Under the pieces are notes generated by a model. The model saw nothing but the letters and a program-made list of their open reading frames with translations, was not told the DNA's origin and made no database searches. 64,000 bases of DNA from Pseudomonas saudimassiliensis (GTDB lineage: Bacteria > Pseudomonadota > Gammaproteobacteria > Pseudomonadales > Pseudomonadaceae), in assembly GCF_000939975.1 (NCBI RefSeq), contig NZ_LK391969.1, positions 2,694,600 to 2,758,599 on the forward strand. The letters are read 5' to 3'. Numbering within the stretch: position 1 is the stretch's first letter; every line of letters starts with the position of its first letter. The position numbers and the translations under genes were made by a program. Positions 1 through 9,191 of the stretch are shown piece after piece.

Positions 1-295
1 CCATCGGCTTGGAACCCCAGTCGATAGCATTCTTCAGCACCGCGGGCACCGAGCGGTTGTGCTCGGGCGTCACGAAAAGCACCGCATCCGCCGCCCGGAT
101 CTCATCGGTGAAACGAGTGACGCTGGCCGGCCGCTCGCCTTCCAGGTCGAGGGAATACATCGGCAGGTCGTCGATCTGCGGATAGCTGACCGAGAAGTGC
201 GCCGGCAGGAGTTTGGCCAATGCCTGGGCATATTGGCGGTTGATCGAGCCGCGGTGGTTACTGCCGACGATGATCGCCAGGTGAATGGTGCTCAT
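1..295 (-). CDS. NADPH-dependent FMN reductase family protein (3' part outside window)
   Basis: Only the N-terminal 98 residues lie in the window; the gene runs off the left edge. It starts MSTIHLAIIVGSNHRGSINR and contains the flavodoxin-like signature TPEHNRSVPAVLKNAIDWGS that contacts FMN in ChrR/YieF/azoreductase-type quinone reductases. Such enzymes reduce quinones, azo dyes or chromate in the cytosol with NAD(P)H. The ATG is preceded by AGGAGA at 5-bp spacing. It is co-oriented with the efflux operon upstream but separated by 111 bp including a hairpin. The family is clear; the substrate cannot be told from this fragment. Confidence 0.85.
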   Translation of the reverse strand, partial: MSTIHLAIIVGSNHRGSINRQYAQALAKLLPAHFSVSYPQIDDLPMYSLDLEGERPASVTRFTDEIRAADAVLFVTPEHNRSVPAVLKNAIDWGSKPM

Positions 296-311
296 GAATA
301 TCTCCTGAATG

Positions 312-329
312 GCCACGCACTGGCGTGGC
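312..329. terminator. Hairpin between efflux operon and FMN reductase gene
   Basis: GCCACGC-actg-GCGTGGC is a perfect 7-bp stem with a 4-base loop between the stop of the outer-membrane efflux gene and the start of the reductase gene. There is no T-run on either side, so factor-independent termination is uncertain. Confidence 0.35.
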
Positions 330-406
330 ATGTGTTAGGTGTACCCTGGTGGCGATTATCGATCATGTCCAGTGATGGATAAAGCGCGACCTTTGCGGCA
401 TTGTTA

Positions 407-1840
407 TCAGGTTTCTCGATAGGTGGAGTCATAAGCCTGCGCATCCCAGCCGCCGCCCAGGGCGCGGTACAGCGCGACCTCACTGCTGAGCTGTTGCAGT
501 TGATAGCTCAGCAGGGCCTGACGGGCGGCGAACAGCTCGCGCTGGGCGTCGAGCACCAGCAGGTAGTTGTCCACCCCCTCGTCATAACGCTGCTGGGCGA
601 GCTGGTAGTACTCCTCGGTCGCGGTCACCAGATCAGTCTGTGCCTGCACCTGCGCCGCGAAGGTGCCCTGGGCAGCCAGGCCATCGGCCACCTCGCGGAA
701 GGCGGTCTGGATGCTTTTCTCGTAGGCAGCCACGTTGATGTCCCGTTGGATCTCGGTGTACTCCAGGTTGGCCTTGAGGCGACCGGCCGTGAAGATCGGA
801 ATATTGATCTGCGGCAGGAAGCTCCAGGTGCCGGAGCCGCCATCGAACAAGCCATCCAGGTCGGCGCTGGCGGTGCCCGCCGCGGCGGTCAGGCGAATGC
901 TCGGGAAGAAGGCCGCCCGGGCCGCGCCGATATCCGCGTTGGCCGCGCGCAGGCGGTGTTCGGCGGCGCGAATGTCCGGGCGCTGCTGCAGCACATCCGC
1001 AGGCAGACCCGCCGGCAGGTCGGCAAGCAGGCCGGTATCCAGCTCATGACCGCGCAGCAGTTGCGGCGGGACCGCGGTGCCCACCAGCAGGCCGAGGGCG
1101 TTGCGGTCCTGGGCCACCTGGCGGGTATAGCGCTCCAGTTGCACCTTGGCCTGCTCGACCAGACTGCGGGCCTGGCGCACATCCAGGGCCGAGGCGATGC
1201 CGCCGGCATGGCTGGCCTCGACCATATCCAGGCTCTCCTGATAGCTGTCCAGGGTCGCCTTGGTCAGCTCCAGCAGCGCATGGTCGGCATTCCAGGTCAG
1301 CCAGGCAGTCGCCACATCACTCACCAGCGCCAACTGCACGGCGTGCTGCGCCTGCTCGGTGGCCAGGTAGCGCTCCAATGCGGCGCCCTCCAGGCTGCGC
1401 ACCCGGCCGAACAGATCCAGCTCCCAGCTGCTGGTACCCAGGGTAACGCCATACTGACTGTTGATGCCGGATTCGCCGGTGGGCGACAGGTCATCGGGCA
1501 GGCGCTGGCGGGTGCCGCTGCCGTCTACACCGATACTGGGCAGCAGGTCCGCGCGCTGGATCCGATACAGCGCCCGGTAGGCGTCCACATTCAGCACGGC
1601 CTGGCGCAGGTCGCGGTTATGTTCCAGCGCCAGCTGCACCAGTTGCTGCAACTGTGGCGACTGGAAAAAGTCTTCCCAGGCCGGCGGCAGGGTGCCCGCC
1701 TGACCGGTCGCGGCCGCGCTGTAGGCCACGCCCTGCGGCCAGCTATCGGCCACGGGGGAGGCCGGTTGCTGGTACTCCGGAACCAGGCTGCAACCGGACA
1801 AGGCCAGCGCGACGGCCAAACTCAGGTATCTGATCTTCAT
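407..1840 (-). CDS. srpC: RND efflux outer-membrane lipoprotein (OprM/TtgI/SrpC type)
   Basis: 477 aa, the usual length of OprM-family trimeric outer-membrane channels. The N-terminus is a lipoprotein signal with lipobox LSGC (Cys16). The two OEP repeats follow, with family motifs such as [20 protein letters not shown] and [20 protein letters not shown]. It forms the duct through which the pump exports substrates. Its ATG overlaps the stop of the pump gene by 4 bp (ATGA), so the two are translationally coupled. The symbol is assigned from the locus layout (adaptor-pump-channel divergent from IclR and TetR regulators); ttgI is the equivalent name. Function is secure, the exact orthologue less so. 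Confidence 0.92.
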   Translation of the reverse strand: MKIRYLSLAVALALSGCSLVPEYQQPASPVADSWPQGVAYSAAATGQAGTLPPAWEDFFQSPQLQQLVQLALEHNRDLRQAVLNVDAYRALYRIQRADLLPSIGVDGSGTRQRLPDDLSPTGESGINSQYGVTLGTSSWELDLFGRVRSLEGAALERYLATEQAQHAVQLALVSDVATAWLTWNADHALLELTKATLDSYQESLDMVEASHAGGIASALDVRQARSLVEQAKVQLERYTRQVAQDRNALGLLVGTAVPPQLLRGHELDTGLLADLPAGLPADVLQQRPDIRAAEHRLRAANADIGAARAAFFPSIRLTAAAGTASADLDGLFDGGSGTWSFLPQINIPIFTAGRLKANLEYTEIQRDINVAAYEKSIQTAFREVADGLAAQGTFAAQVQAQTDLVTATEEYYQLAQQRYDEGVDNYLLVLDAQRELFAARQALLSYQLQQLSSEVALYRALGGGWDAQAYDSTYRET

Positions 1841-4800
1841 GCATTTTCTCCTGCAGCCTGGGTCTCGTTGACAGTCTTCCTGGACTTGCGTTCGAACAGT
1901 CCCACCACCAGCACGTAGAACAGTGGCACGAAGAACACCACCAGTACGGTCGCGGTGATCATGCCCCCGACGACACCGGTGGCAATCGAGTGCTGGCTGC
2001 CCTGGCCGGCGCCGGTGGCCAGCGCCATCGGCAGTACCCCGAAGGTGAAGGCCAGGGAGGTCATCAGGATGGGGCGCAGACGCAGGCGCGAGGCTTCGAT
2101 GGCGGCCTGCACCAGGCTGCGGCCCTGGTTCTCGTACAGGTCCTTGGCGAACTCGACGATCAGGACGGCGTTCTTGGCGGTAAGTCCGATCGTGGTCATC
2201 AAGCCGATCTGGAAGTAGACATCGGCGGTTAGGCCGCGGAACAGGGTGGCGGATACGGCTCCGATGACCCCCAACGGCACCACCATGATGACGGCGACCG
2301 GAATCGACCAGCTCTCGTACAGGGCCGCGAGGCAGAGGAACACGATGATGACGGTCAGGGCATACAACAGCGGCGCCTGATCGCCGGTCTGGATCTCCTC
2401 ATAGGACAGGCCGGTATAGGCCAGGCCGATGCCCGGCGGCAGTTCCTGCATGATTTCATCAATGGCCACCATGGCGTCGCCGGTACTGTAGCCGGGGGCC
2501 GGTTGGCCAAGGATCTCCACCGAGGAGATACCGTTGTAGCGCTCCAGTTTGGGCGAGCCGTAGGTCCACTCGCCCGTGGCGAAGGACGAGAACGGAATCA
2601 TCTCGCCGTGCTGGTTGCGCACGTACCATTTCTGGAAGTCTTCCGGTGCCAGGCGCGAATCCATGTTGCCCTGCAGGTAGACCCGCTTGACCCGACCCTG
2701 GTCGATGAAGTCGTTGACATACATGGAGCCCCAGGCAGCCGACATGGTCTCGTTGATAGCGGCAATGCTCAGCGAGTGGGCGCGGGCTTTTTCCCGGTCG
2801 ATATTGACGCGGAACTGCGGCTCGTCATCCTTGCCGTTGGGGCGTACCGCCATCAACAGCGGATGCTCGTTGGCCAGTTGCAGGAACTGGTCCCGTGCGG
2901 CCATGAGTCCCTGATGGCCAAGACCCACGTTGTCCTGCAGGAAGAAGTTGAAGCCCATGGCGTTACCCATTTCCAGAATTGCGGGCGGCGGGAACACCAT
3001 GACCTGGGCGTCCTTGATCTGGTTGAAGCGCTCCTGCGCCCGCTGGGTCAGGCTGAATACGTCCTGGCCGTCCTCGCTGCGCAGGGCCCAGTCCTTCAGC
3101 TGCACAAAGGCGGCACCGGAGTTCTGGCCACGACCGGCAAAGTTGAAGCCGCTGACCGTCTGCGCCGAGGCGATGATGTCGGACTCTTCCTCCAGCAGAT
3201 AGTCGCGCACTTCGGTCAGTACCGCTTCGGTACGCTCGGCGCTGGAGTTGGCCGGCATGCGGACTTCAACCATCAGCAGACTCTGGTCTTCATCGGGCAG
3301 GAAGGCTGCCGGGATCTGCTTGAACAGGAAGCCGGTACCCACCACGATCAGCAGGAACGCCACCAGATAACGCCCGCGCCGCGCCAGCATGCCGCCGACG
3401 CCACGCTCGAAACGCTGGGTGCCGCGGTCGAAGCTGCGGTTGAACCAGCCAAAGAAGCCCTTCTTCTCGTTCAGCGACTGGCCGGGCTTGGGCGCCTTGA
3501 GGATGGTCGCGCACAGCGCGGGGGTGAAGATCAGGGCGACCAGGACCGACAGCGTCATACAGATCACGATGGTGATGGCGAACTGGCGGTAGATGATGCC
3601 GGCCGAGCCACCGAAGAAGGCCATCGGCACGAACACCGCGGACAGCACCATGCCGATCCCCACTAGGGCACCCTTGATCTGGTGCATGGATTTGCGGGTG
3701 GCTTCCAGGGGCGAGAGCCCTTCGTCATGCATCAGGCGTTCGACGTTTTCCACCACGACAATGGCGTCATCAACCAGCAGGCCGATGGCCAGGACCATGG
3801 CGTACATGGTCAGCACGTTGATGTTCAGGCCGAACAGCGGCAGCAGGGCGAAGGCACCGAGCAAGACCACCGGCACCGCCAGGGTGGGAATCAGGGTGGC
3901 GCGGAAGCTCTGCATGAACAGATACATGACCAGGAATACCAGCACAATCGCTTCGATAATGGTCATCACCACCGAACTGATCGATGCCTCCACCACAGGA
4001 GTGGTGTCATAGGGGTAGATGATTTTCACGCCTTCCGGCAGGAAGGGTTCCTGGGCGTCCAGCACCGCGCGTACGCGTTCAACCGTCTCCAGCAGGTTGC
4101 CGCCTGGGGCCAGGCGCAGGGCAATCGCGGCGGAGGGCATGCCATTGAAGCTGCCGGAAATGGAATAGTTGTCCGCACCCAGGCCGACTTCCGCGACGTC
4201 CTTCACGCGCACTTGCGAACCGTCCTGGTTGACCTTGACCAGAATCTCGCGGAATTCTTCCGCGGAGGACAGACGGGTACTGCCGATAACCGTGGCGTTG
4301 AGCTGGGTGCCGCTGTGTGCGGGCAGCCCGCCCAGCTGCCCGGAGGACACCTGCACGTTCTGCTCGCGGATGGCGTCGGCCACGTCGCCGGGGGTCAGCT
4401 GAAAGCTGTTCAGTTTGGCCGGGTCCAGCCAGATGCGCATGGCATTCTGCGAGCCGAGCAGCAGGAAGTCACCCACCCCGTCAATCCGCGAGATCGGGTC
4501 CTGCAGATTGGAGGCGATGTAGTTACCCAGGTCGAAGTCATCCATGCGACCGCTCTCATCAATCAGGCCGATGATCTGCATGAAGTTGACCTGGTACTTG
4601 ACCACCCGGATACCCTGGCGCTGCACTTCTTCCGGCAGCTTGGGCGTGGCCAGCTGCAGCTTGTTCTGCACCTGCACTTGGGCGATATCCGAATCGGTAC
4701 CCTGTTCGAAGGTGGCGATGATCACCGCGCTACCGTCGGAGTTACTGCTGGATGACATGTAGCGGAAGCCGTCCAGACCGCTGAGCTGCTGCTCGATCAC

Positions 4801-4989
4801 CTGAACGACGGTGTCCTGTACGGTTTCCGCCGAGGCGCCGGGGTAGGCCACACTGATTGCGATGGCCGGGGCGGCGATGTTCGGGTATTGACTGATGGGC
4901 AGCTTGAACAGCGACAGTGCGCCGGCCAGCATCACCACGATCGCCAATACCCAGGCGAAAATCGGCCTGTCGATAAAATAATGGGGCAT
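1837..4989 (-). CDS. srpB: RND multidrug/solvent efflux pump, inner-membrane subunit (HAE1; MexB/TtgH/SrpB type)
   Basis: 1050 aa, full length for a hydrophobe/amphiphile efflux-1 pump. It begins [20 protein letters not shown] as in AcrB and MexB. The proton-relay pair Asp407-Asp408 ([13 protein letters not shown]) and Lys939 ([12 protein letters not shown]) fall at exactly the MexB positions. Two large periplasmic loops and 12 transmembrane helices are evident. It is the proton antiporter of the tripartite complex. The 10-bp gap to the adaptor gene and 4-bp overlap with the channel gene make one operon. The divergent IclR/TetR pair suggests organic solvents and aromatic compounds as natural inducers; this is inference. 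Confidence 0.95.
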   Translation of the reverse strand: MPHYFIDRPIFAWVLAIVVMLAGALSLFKLPISQYPNIAAPAIAISVAYPGASAETVQDTVVQVIEQQLSGLDGFRYMSSSSNSDGSAVIIATFEQGTDSDIAQVQVQNKLQLATPKLPEEVQRQGIRVVKYQVNFMQIIGLIDESGRMDDFDLGNYIASNLQDPISRIDGVGDFLLLGSQNAMRIWLDPAKLNSFQLTPGDVADAIREQNVQVSSGQLGGLPAHSGTQLNATVIGSTRLSSAEEFREILVKVNQDGSQVRVKDVAEVGLGADNYSISGSFNGMPSAAIALRLAPGGNLLETVERVRAVLDAQEPFLPEGVKIIYPYDTTPVVEASISSVVMTIIEAIVLVFLVMYLFMQSFRATLIPTLAVPVVLLGAFALLPLFGLNINVLTMYAMVLAIGLLVDDAIVVVENVERLMHDEGLSPLEATRKSMHQIKGALVGIGMVLSAVFVPMAFFGGSAGIIYRQFAITIVICMTLSVLVALIFTPALCATILKAPKPGQSLNEKKGFFGWFNRSFDRGTQRFERGVGGMLARRGRYLVAFLLIVVGTGFLFKQIPAAFLPDEDQSLLMVEVRMPANSSAERTEAVLTEVRDYLLEEESDIIASAQTVSGFNFAGRGQNSGAAFVQLKDWALRSEDGQDVFSLTQRAQERFNQIKDAQVMVFPPPAILEMGNAMGFNFFLQDNVGLGHQGLMAARDQFLQLANEHPLLMAVRPNGKDDEPQFRVNIDREKARAHSLSIAAINETMSAAWGSMYVNDFIDQGRVKRVYLQGNMDSRLAPEDFQKWYVRNQHGEMIPFSSFATGEWTYGSPKLERYNGISSVEILGQPAPGYSTGDAMVAIDEIMQELPPGIGLAYTGLSYEEIQTGDQAPLLYALTVIIVFLCLAALYESWSIPVAVIMVVPLGVIGAVSATLFRGLTADVYFQIGLMTTIGLTAKNAVLIVEFAKDLYENQGRSLVQAAIEASRLRLRPILMTSLAFTFGVLPMALATGAGQGSQHSIATGVVGGMITATVLVVFFVPLFYVLVVGLFERKSRKTVNETQAAGENA

Positions 4990-4999
4990 TGGGTACTCC

Positions 5000-6151
5000 T
5001 CAGTTGGCGGCGCTGGTCAGCGTCTGGCCAAGTTCGGTCACGGGATTGACGTTGCTGGCGGGGGCGGTGGTGACCTGCATGCCGTTACGCAGCAGTTGCA
5101 GCCCTTCGGTAACCACCTGCTCACCGTCCTGGATGCCGCTGCCAATCAGCCAGTTGTTACCCACGGTGCGCAGGGTTTCCAGTTCCTGTAGGCGGACAAC
5201 ACCCTCGGCATCTACCACCCAGGCCTGGGCTACGCCGCGGCTATCACGGAACACGGCCTGCTGGGGAACCAGGATGGCGTCTTCCTGAATCCCCTCCTGC
5301 AACTGGGCGCGGACAAACATGCCGGGCAAGAGTTTGCGGTCGGGGTTGGGAAATTCGGCGCGCAGGGTAACTGCGCCGGTGCTGGGGTCGACCGCGACCT
5401 CGGAGAATTTCAGCACCCCGGGCAGGGGATACTGGCTGCCGTCGTCCAGTTGCAGGGTAACGGTGGCCTGGTCGTCCCCGCTGGACTGCAGCCGGCCGGA
5501 TTCCAGTGCCCGCTGGAGCCCCAGCAGCTTGGTAATGGGCTGGTTGACGTCCACGTAAATGGGATCGAGCTGGGTCACCGTGGCCAGTTCCTGGGGCTGG
5601 CCGTTGGTGACTAGCGCGCCCTCGGTCACGGCGGAACGGCCGATGCGACCGGAAATGGGCGCCAGCACCTGGGTGTACTGCACATCGATGCGGGCCAGTT
5701 CCAGGGCACTTTTTGCCTGCGCCCAGGCGGCCATGGCGTCATCGTACTGCTGCCGGCTCACGGCGTTGGTGTCGAGCAGGCGTTCATAGCGCTTGGCCAG
5801 GTTCTCGGCGGTTTTCAGGTCGGCCTCGGCGCGGGCCAGTCGCGCCTCATAGGTCCGCGGGTCGATCTGGTACAGCTGCTGGCCTTGCTCCACCTCGCTG
5901 CCCTCGGTGAACAGTCGCTCCTGCAGGATGCCGGTTACTTGCGGGCGTACTTCGGCGACGCGGTACGCGCTGGTACGCCCAGGCAAGTCGGTAGTCAGGG
6001 TGAGTGCCTTGGCCTCGACGGTATAAACCCCGACTTCGGGCGTGGACGGGGCCTGGGTTGGTTCTTGCGTCTGGCCGCAGCCCGCCAGCAATACAGCTGC
6101 GAACGGCAGGGCTCTTGCGAGGCGCAGAGGCGTTGAATGTGTCACCGGCAT
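5000..6151 (-). CDS. srpA: RND efflux periplasmic adaptor lipoprotein (MexA/TtgG/SrpA type)
   Basis: 383 aa membrane-fusion protein. A Lol-type signal ends in LLAGC (Cys25). The body shows the barrel-sandwich/lipoyl halves ([19 protein letters not shown] and [19 protein letters not shown]) around a coiled-coil hairpin, followed by the beta-barrel and membrane-proximal domains typical of AcrA/MexA. It bridges pump and channel. It is the first gene of the operon and faces the IclR-type regulator across about 208 bp that must hold both promoters and the operator. Confidence 0.93.
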   Translation of the reverse strand: MPVTHSTPLRLARALPFAAVLLAGCGQTQEPTQAPSTPEVGVYTVEAKALTLTTDLPGRTSAYRVAEVRPQVTGILQERLFTEGSEVEQGQQLYQIDPRTYEARLARAEADLKTAENLAKRYERLLDTNAVSRQQYDDAMAAWAQAKSALELARIDVQYTQVLAPISGRIGRSAVTEGALVTNGQPQELATVTQLDPIYVDVNQPITKLLGLQRALESGRLQSSGDDQATVTLQLDDGSQYPLPGVLKFSEVAVDPSTGAVTLRAEFPNPDRKLLPGMFVRAQLQEGIQEDAILVPQQAVFRDSRGVAQAWVVDAEGVVRLQELETLRTVGNNWLIGSGIQDGEQVVTEGLQLLRNGMQVTTAPASNVNPVTELGQTLTSAAN

Positions 6152-6171
6152 TTCTCCATTTGATGTAAAAC

Positions 6172-6201
6172 GGTGTGTATCATAAAGCGGTATAGTGTAT
6201 C
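6172..6201. promoter_or_regulatory. Candidate operator: direct repeats in the divergent srpA/srpS intergenic region
   Basis: GTGTATC occurs at 6175-6181 and 6195-6201, 20 bp apart (about two helical turns, same face of DNA). The stretch is AT-rich against its surroundings. On the minus strand a TATGAT -10-like hexamer for the pump operon lies between the copies; on the plus strand TATAGT overlaps the second. IclR-family repressors of this pump type are known to bind the shared intergenic region. That this repeat is their site is inference. Confidence 0.4.
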
Positions 6202-6359
6202 GGTATGCGGGTTTTTGTGTAAGATGTTTTTACCGCGGCCGGATGGCCTGCCAGATTTCCCATGGAAAAAAGGGTGGTGCTCAGGTATATCAGGGAGCAA
6301 TCTCCAGTCGCCGCACGGGCCTTGTGGCTGGGTTACACAGTCACGATCGAGAGTCAGCT

Positions 6360-7139
6360 ATGAACGAACCGCAGGAATCGGAAAACCCCCGGCAGTCCGG
6401 CATCCAGGTGATTGCCCGGGCGGCGGAAATCATGCGCGTGCTGGGCAACAATCCCCAGGGGTTGAGCTTGGGCGCAATCGCCCAGGAGGTAACGCTGCCG
6501 CGCTCGACGGTGCAGCGCATCATCACGGCGCTGGCCGAGGAGCGCCTGGTGGAGCATGCGGGCCCGGGGGGCGGGGTGCGCCTGGGTCCGGCGCTGGGGC
6601 AACTGATCAACCAGACCCAGACGGATATCATTTCCCTGACCCGGCCCTATCTGCAGCGCCTGTCGGAACAGCTGCAGGAGTCGGTCAGCCTGTGTTCCCT
6701 ATCGGGTGACCGGATCTACATCATCGACCGCATCGTGGCGGAGCGGGAGTTGCGGGTGGTGTTCCCCATTGGCATCCACGCCCCTGCCTATGCCACCTCG
6801 GCCGGCAAGATGCTGCTCAGTGAATTGCCTGAGGCGGATATCCGCAGCCTGTTGCCGGACCCGCTGCCGGCGTTGACCCCCTACAGTCCGACGCTGGCCG
6901 ACCTGCTCACGCAGCTGGCCCGCATTCGGGAAGCCAAGGTGGCTACCGATGAAGATGAGTTCATCGAAGGGGTGGGTTCCTGCGCGGTGGCGCTGGATAC
7001 CTACCTGGGCCTGTTCGGCCTGGCGGTGGTGGCGCCCACGGCGCGGGTGCGGCCGCGCACCGAGCATATCTGCGCGGCCTTGCTGCAGTGCAAACAGGAT
7101 ATCGAGCGGGCTATCGGCCACACCCTGGGCGGGGCCTGA
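6360..7139 (+). CDS. srpS: IclR-family repressor of the efflux operon (SrpS/TtgV-like)
   Basis: 259 aa from the chosen ATG, matching the length I recall for TtgV. An upstream in-frame extension exists but its sequence is not family-like. The N-terminal winged HTH covers about residues 15-80 ([20 protein letters not shown]); the rest is the IclR effector domain with the conserved core [16 protein letters not shown] and the C-terminal [13 protein letters not shown]. TtgV/SrpS proteins repress the adjacent pump operon and leave DNA when aromatic effectors bind. Divergent position and co-transcription with a TetR gene support the same role here. Confidence 0.85.
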   Translation: MNEPQESENPRQSGIQVIARAAEIMRVLGNNPQGLSLGAIAQEVTLPRSTVQRIITALAEERLVEHAGPGGGVRLGPALGQLINQTQTDIISLTRPYLQRLSEQLQESVSLCSLSGDRIYIIDRIVAERELRVVFPIGIHAPAYATSAGKMLLSELPEADIRSLLPDPLPALTPYSPTLADLLTQLARIREAKVATDEDEFIEGVGSCAVALDTYLGLFGLAVVAPTARVRPRTEHICAALLQCKQDIERAIGHTLGGA

Positions 7140-7145
7140 TCAGCC

Positions 7146-7784
7146 ATGGCCAGGCGGAGTGCGGCACAGGCAGCCCAGACGCGGCAGGATATCCTCGCCG
7201 CTGGCGCGCGGGTGTTCAGCCGCGGCGGCATCGCCGGTACCTCGTTGGAGGCGGTGGCCCGGGAGGCGGGTGTCACCCGGGGCGCGATCTACTGGCATTT
7301 CGAGGGCAAGCGGGGCCTGCTGGCGGCGCTCCTCTCGGAGCAGCAGTTGCCGATCGAGCAGGAGCTGCCAGCGGACCTGACCTTTGCGGCGGGCTGGGCG
7401 TTCCTGGGCGAGGCGCTGACGCAGACCCTGAACGACGACATGTCGCGCCAGTTGTCGAAGATCATGTTGCACAAGAGCGAGCGGATCGCCGGTGACAGCC
7501 TGGTGGCGGCCCGTCTGGAGCAGATTCGCAGCGGCTTCGTCGAACGCCTGCGGCTGCTGTTGCAGGCGGCCGTGGCGCGGGGCGAGCTGGACGCGCGGCT
7601 GGATATCGACCGCGCCAGCGATATGTGCCGCAGCAGTGTCTCGGGGCTGCTGTTCGAGTGCCTGCAGGGCGCAAATTCGAACCCCGACCAGGCTTGTGCC
7701 ATGCTGGATACACTGCGCTACCTGCTGCTCAATCCACCGGCGCACTGGCTGCGCCCGCATGGCGCGCGCGCCACCGGCGATTAA
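7146..7784 (+). CDS. srpR: TetR/AcrR-family regulator, full length (SrpR-like)
   Basis: 212 aa, starting 6 bp after the IclR gene stop, so almost certainly the same transcript. The N-terminal TetR HTH is intact (residues about 12-58: ILAAGARVFSRGGIAGTSLE then VTRGAIYWHFEGKRGLL). The C-terminal ligand domain resembles TtgR/AcrR. In P. putida S12 the corresponding gene (srpR) acts as antirepressor of SrpS, whereas the DOT-T1E version (ttgW) is truncated; this copy looks intact. The weak Shine-Dalgarno suggests coupling to the upstream gene. Confidence 0.82.
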   Translation: MARRSAAQAAQTRQDILAAGARVFSRGGIAGTSLEAVAREAGVTRGAIYWHFEGKRGLLAALLSEQQLPIEQELPADLTFAAGWAFLGEALTQTLNDDMSRQLSKIMLHKSERIAGDSLVAARLEQIRSGFVERLRLLLQAAVARGELDARLDIDRASDMCRSSVSGLLFECLQGANSNPDQACAMLDTLRYLLLNPPAHWLRPHGARATGD

Positions 7785-7800
7785 TCGGCACGGCGCACCT

Positions 7801-7816
7801 TGGCCTGAAGCTTGCT
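7801..7816 (+). promoter_or_regulatory. sigma54 (-24/-12) promoter for the alcohol dehydrogenase gene
   Basis: TGGCCTGAAGCTTGCT has TGGC at -24 and TTGCT at -12 with exactly the consensus spacing (TGGCNNN-N4-TTGCW). It lies 17 bp after the TetR stop and 50 bp before the dehydrogenase ATG. The DmpR/XylR-type activator encoded at 9192-11003 is the obvious candidate regulator. I could not find an upstream TTGA...TCAA palindrome here. Confidence 0.7.
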
Positions 7817-7865
7817 TGCCAAGTAGCCGTTGTGTTCACGTTGTTGTCTACAAACGGAGTCAATC

Positions 7866-8954
7866 ATGAAAATTCAAGCAGCGGTAACCCACGCCCAGGG
7901 CGCGGATTTCGCTATCGAGGAGGTGACCCTGTCGGGTCCCAAGGCCAACGAGGTGTTGGTCAGGATTGTCGCCACCGGGGTATGTCATACGGATGCGGTC
8001 GGCCGTGACCTGGGCGTGTCGCCTTATCCCATCGTGCTGGGCCATGAGGGGTCGGGGGTGGTGGAGCAGGTGGGTGAGAACGTGACCAGCCTGGCCCCCG
8101 GCGACCATGTGGTAATGTCCTTTGCCCACTGCGGCCAGTGCGAGAATTGCCTGACCGGCCACCCCACGGTGTGTTCGCGTTTCAATGAGCTGAATTTCGG
8201 TGGGCGGATGGATGACCATAGCTGCCGCCTGCACCAAGGCGATACCGACCTACATACCTTCTTTGGCCAGTCGTCCTTTGGCAGCCATGTGGTGGCCCAT
8301 GAGCGCAACGTGGTGAAGGTGGACAAGGAGGTGGACCTGGCTCTGCTGGGGCCGCTGGGCTGCGGTATCCAGACCGGGGCGGGCACAGTACTCAATCGCC
8401 TGAAACCGGCATTCGGTACCAGCATCGCGGTGTACGGCTGCGGTGCCGTGGGCCTGAGTGCGATCATGGCGGCGAAGATTGCCGGCTGCCAGCAAATCTT
8501 TGCGGTGGACGTGCATGACAGTCGCCTGGAGCTGGCCCGCGAGCTGGGCGCGACCCATGCGTTCAATGGCAAGCATGTGGACGTTGTGCAGGAGATTCGT
8601 GAGGCCAGCGGTGGCGGGGTACATTACGCGGTGGAAAGCACAGGTGTACCGCCGGTGGTGCGCCAGAGCTTGCATGCGCTGCGTCCGCTGGGGGTGGTGG
8701 CCATCGTCGGGGTGACGCCGGAGATGAATATCGATGTGCATAACGATCTGATGGCCGAGGGCAAGAGCATGATCGGCGTGATCGAAGGCGACTCGGTGCC
8801 GCGGGTGTTCATTCCCAAGCTGGTGGAATTCTACAAGGCCGGTAAATTCCCCTTCGACAAACTGGTCAAGTTCTACAGCTTCGATCAGATCAACCAGGCG
8901 TTCGAGGATTCAGCCAATGGGTCGGCGGTGAAGCCTATCCTGAAACTGTCCTGA
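7866..8954 (+). CDS. Zn-dependent NAD(P) alcohol dehydrogenase, aryl/benzyl-alcohol type
   Basis: 362 aa medium-chain dehydrogenase. The catalytic zinc region reads GVCHTDAVGRD and GHEGSGVVEQVG; the structural zinc motif CGQCENCLTGHPTVC has all four cysteines. The Rossmann nucleotide loop is YGCGAVGLSAIMAAKIAG. The closest known group is benzyl-alcohol dehydrogenase (XylB) and related aryl-alcohol dehydrogenases, which oxidise aromatic alcohols to aldehydes. The ATG after CGGAGT fits; a longer reading frame upstream would cross the sigma54 promoter. Its place beside the p-cresol operon suggests it handles 4-hydroxybenzyl or a related alcohol; that substrate is inference. Confidence 0.85.
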   Translation: MKIQAAVTHAQGADFAIEEVTLSGPKANEVLVRIVATGVCHTDAVGRDLGVSPYPIVLGHEGSGVVEQVGENVTSLAPGDHVVMSFAHCGQCENCLTGHPTVCSRFNELNFGGRMDDHSCRLHQGDTDLHTFFGQSSFGSHVVAHERNVVKVDKEVDLALLGPLGCGIQTGAGTVLNRLKPAFGTSIAVYGCGAVGLSAIMAAKIAGCQQIFAVDVHDSRLELARELGATHAFNGKHVDVVQEIREASGGGVHYAVESTGVPPVVRQSLHALRPLGVVAIVGVTPEMNIDVHNDLMAEGKSMIGVIEGDSVPRVFIPKLVEFYKAGKFPFDKLVKFYSFDQINQAFEDSANGSAVKPILKLS

Positions 8955-9001
8955 TCGCGCCGACGCCGGCCGGCTTGGATGGCTGGTGTCAGTGTGGTGC
9001 C

Positions 9002-9106
9002 GCCTGTCTGGTACCTATTCCGCAAAGACGCCGTGAATACGTCCGTGTAGGCTCCCTGTCGCCATCCGTGGCGACAGAGGCTTTGCTACATAGGCACCAG
9101 ACAGGC
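9002..9106. repeat. Intergenic nested inverted repeat (REP/MITE-like, about 105 bp)
   Basis: Near-perfect arms of about 26 bp at 9002-9027 and 9081-9106 share the core GCCTGTCTGG / CCAGACAGGC. Inside is a perfect 8-bp hairpin CTGTCGCC-atccgt-GGCGACAG (9056-9077). It fills most of the 237-bp convergent gap between the dehydrogenase and the regulator gene. It may be a mobile intergenic repeat and may also end transcription from both sides. I saw no second copy in this window. Confidence 0.7.
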
Positions 9107-9191
9107 AGCGCGATGATCCGCATTTGCTGGAAGCAAACCCGACTTCAGTTCGGCGCTGGGTTTTAACCTTCGTAGTCGAGGGCAGCGCCCG

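Noticed and set aside
401-1918. 505-codon plus-strand open frame opposite the outer-membrane efflux gene
   Set aside because: Shadow of the real minus-strand gene; no ribosome site and no recognisable domain.
8975-9166. 63-codon open frame on the plus strand
   Set aside because: It lies across the palindromic intergenic element and has no ribosome site or family resemblance.
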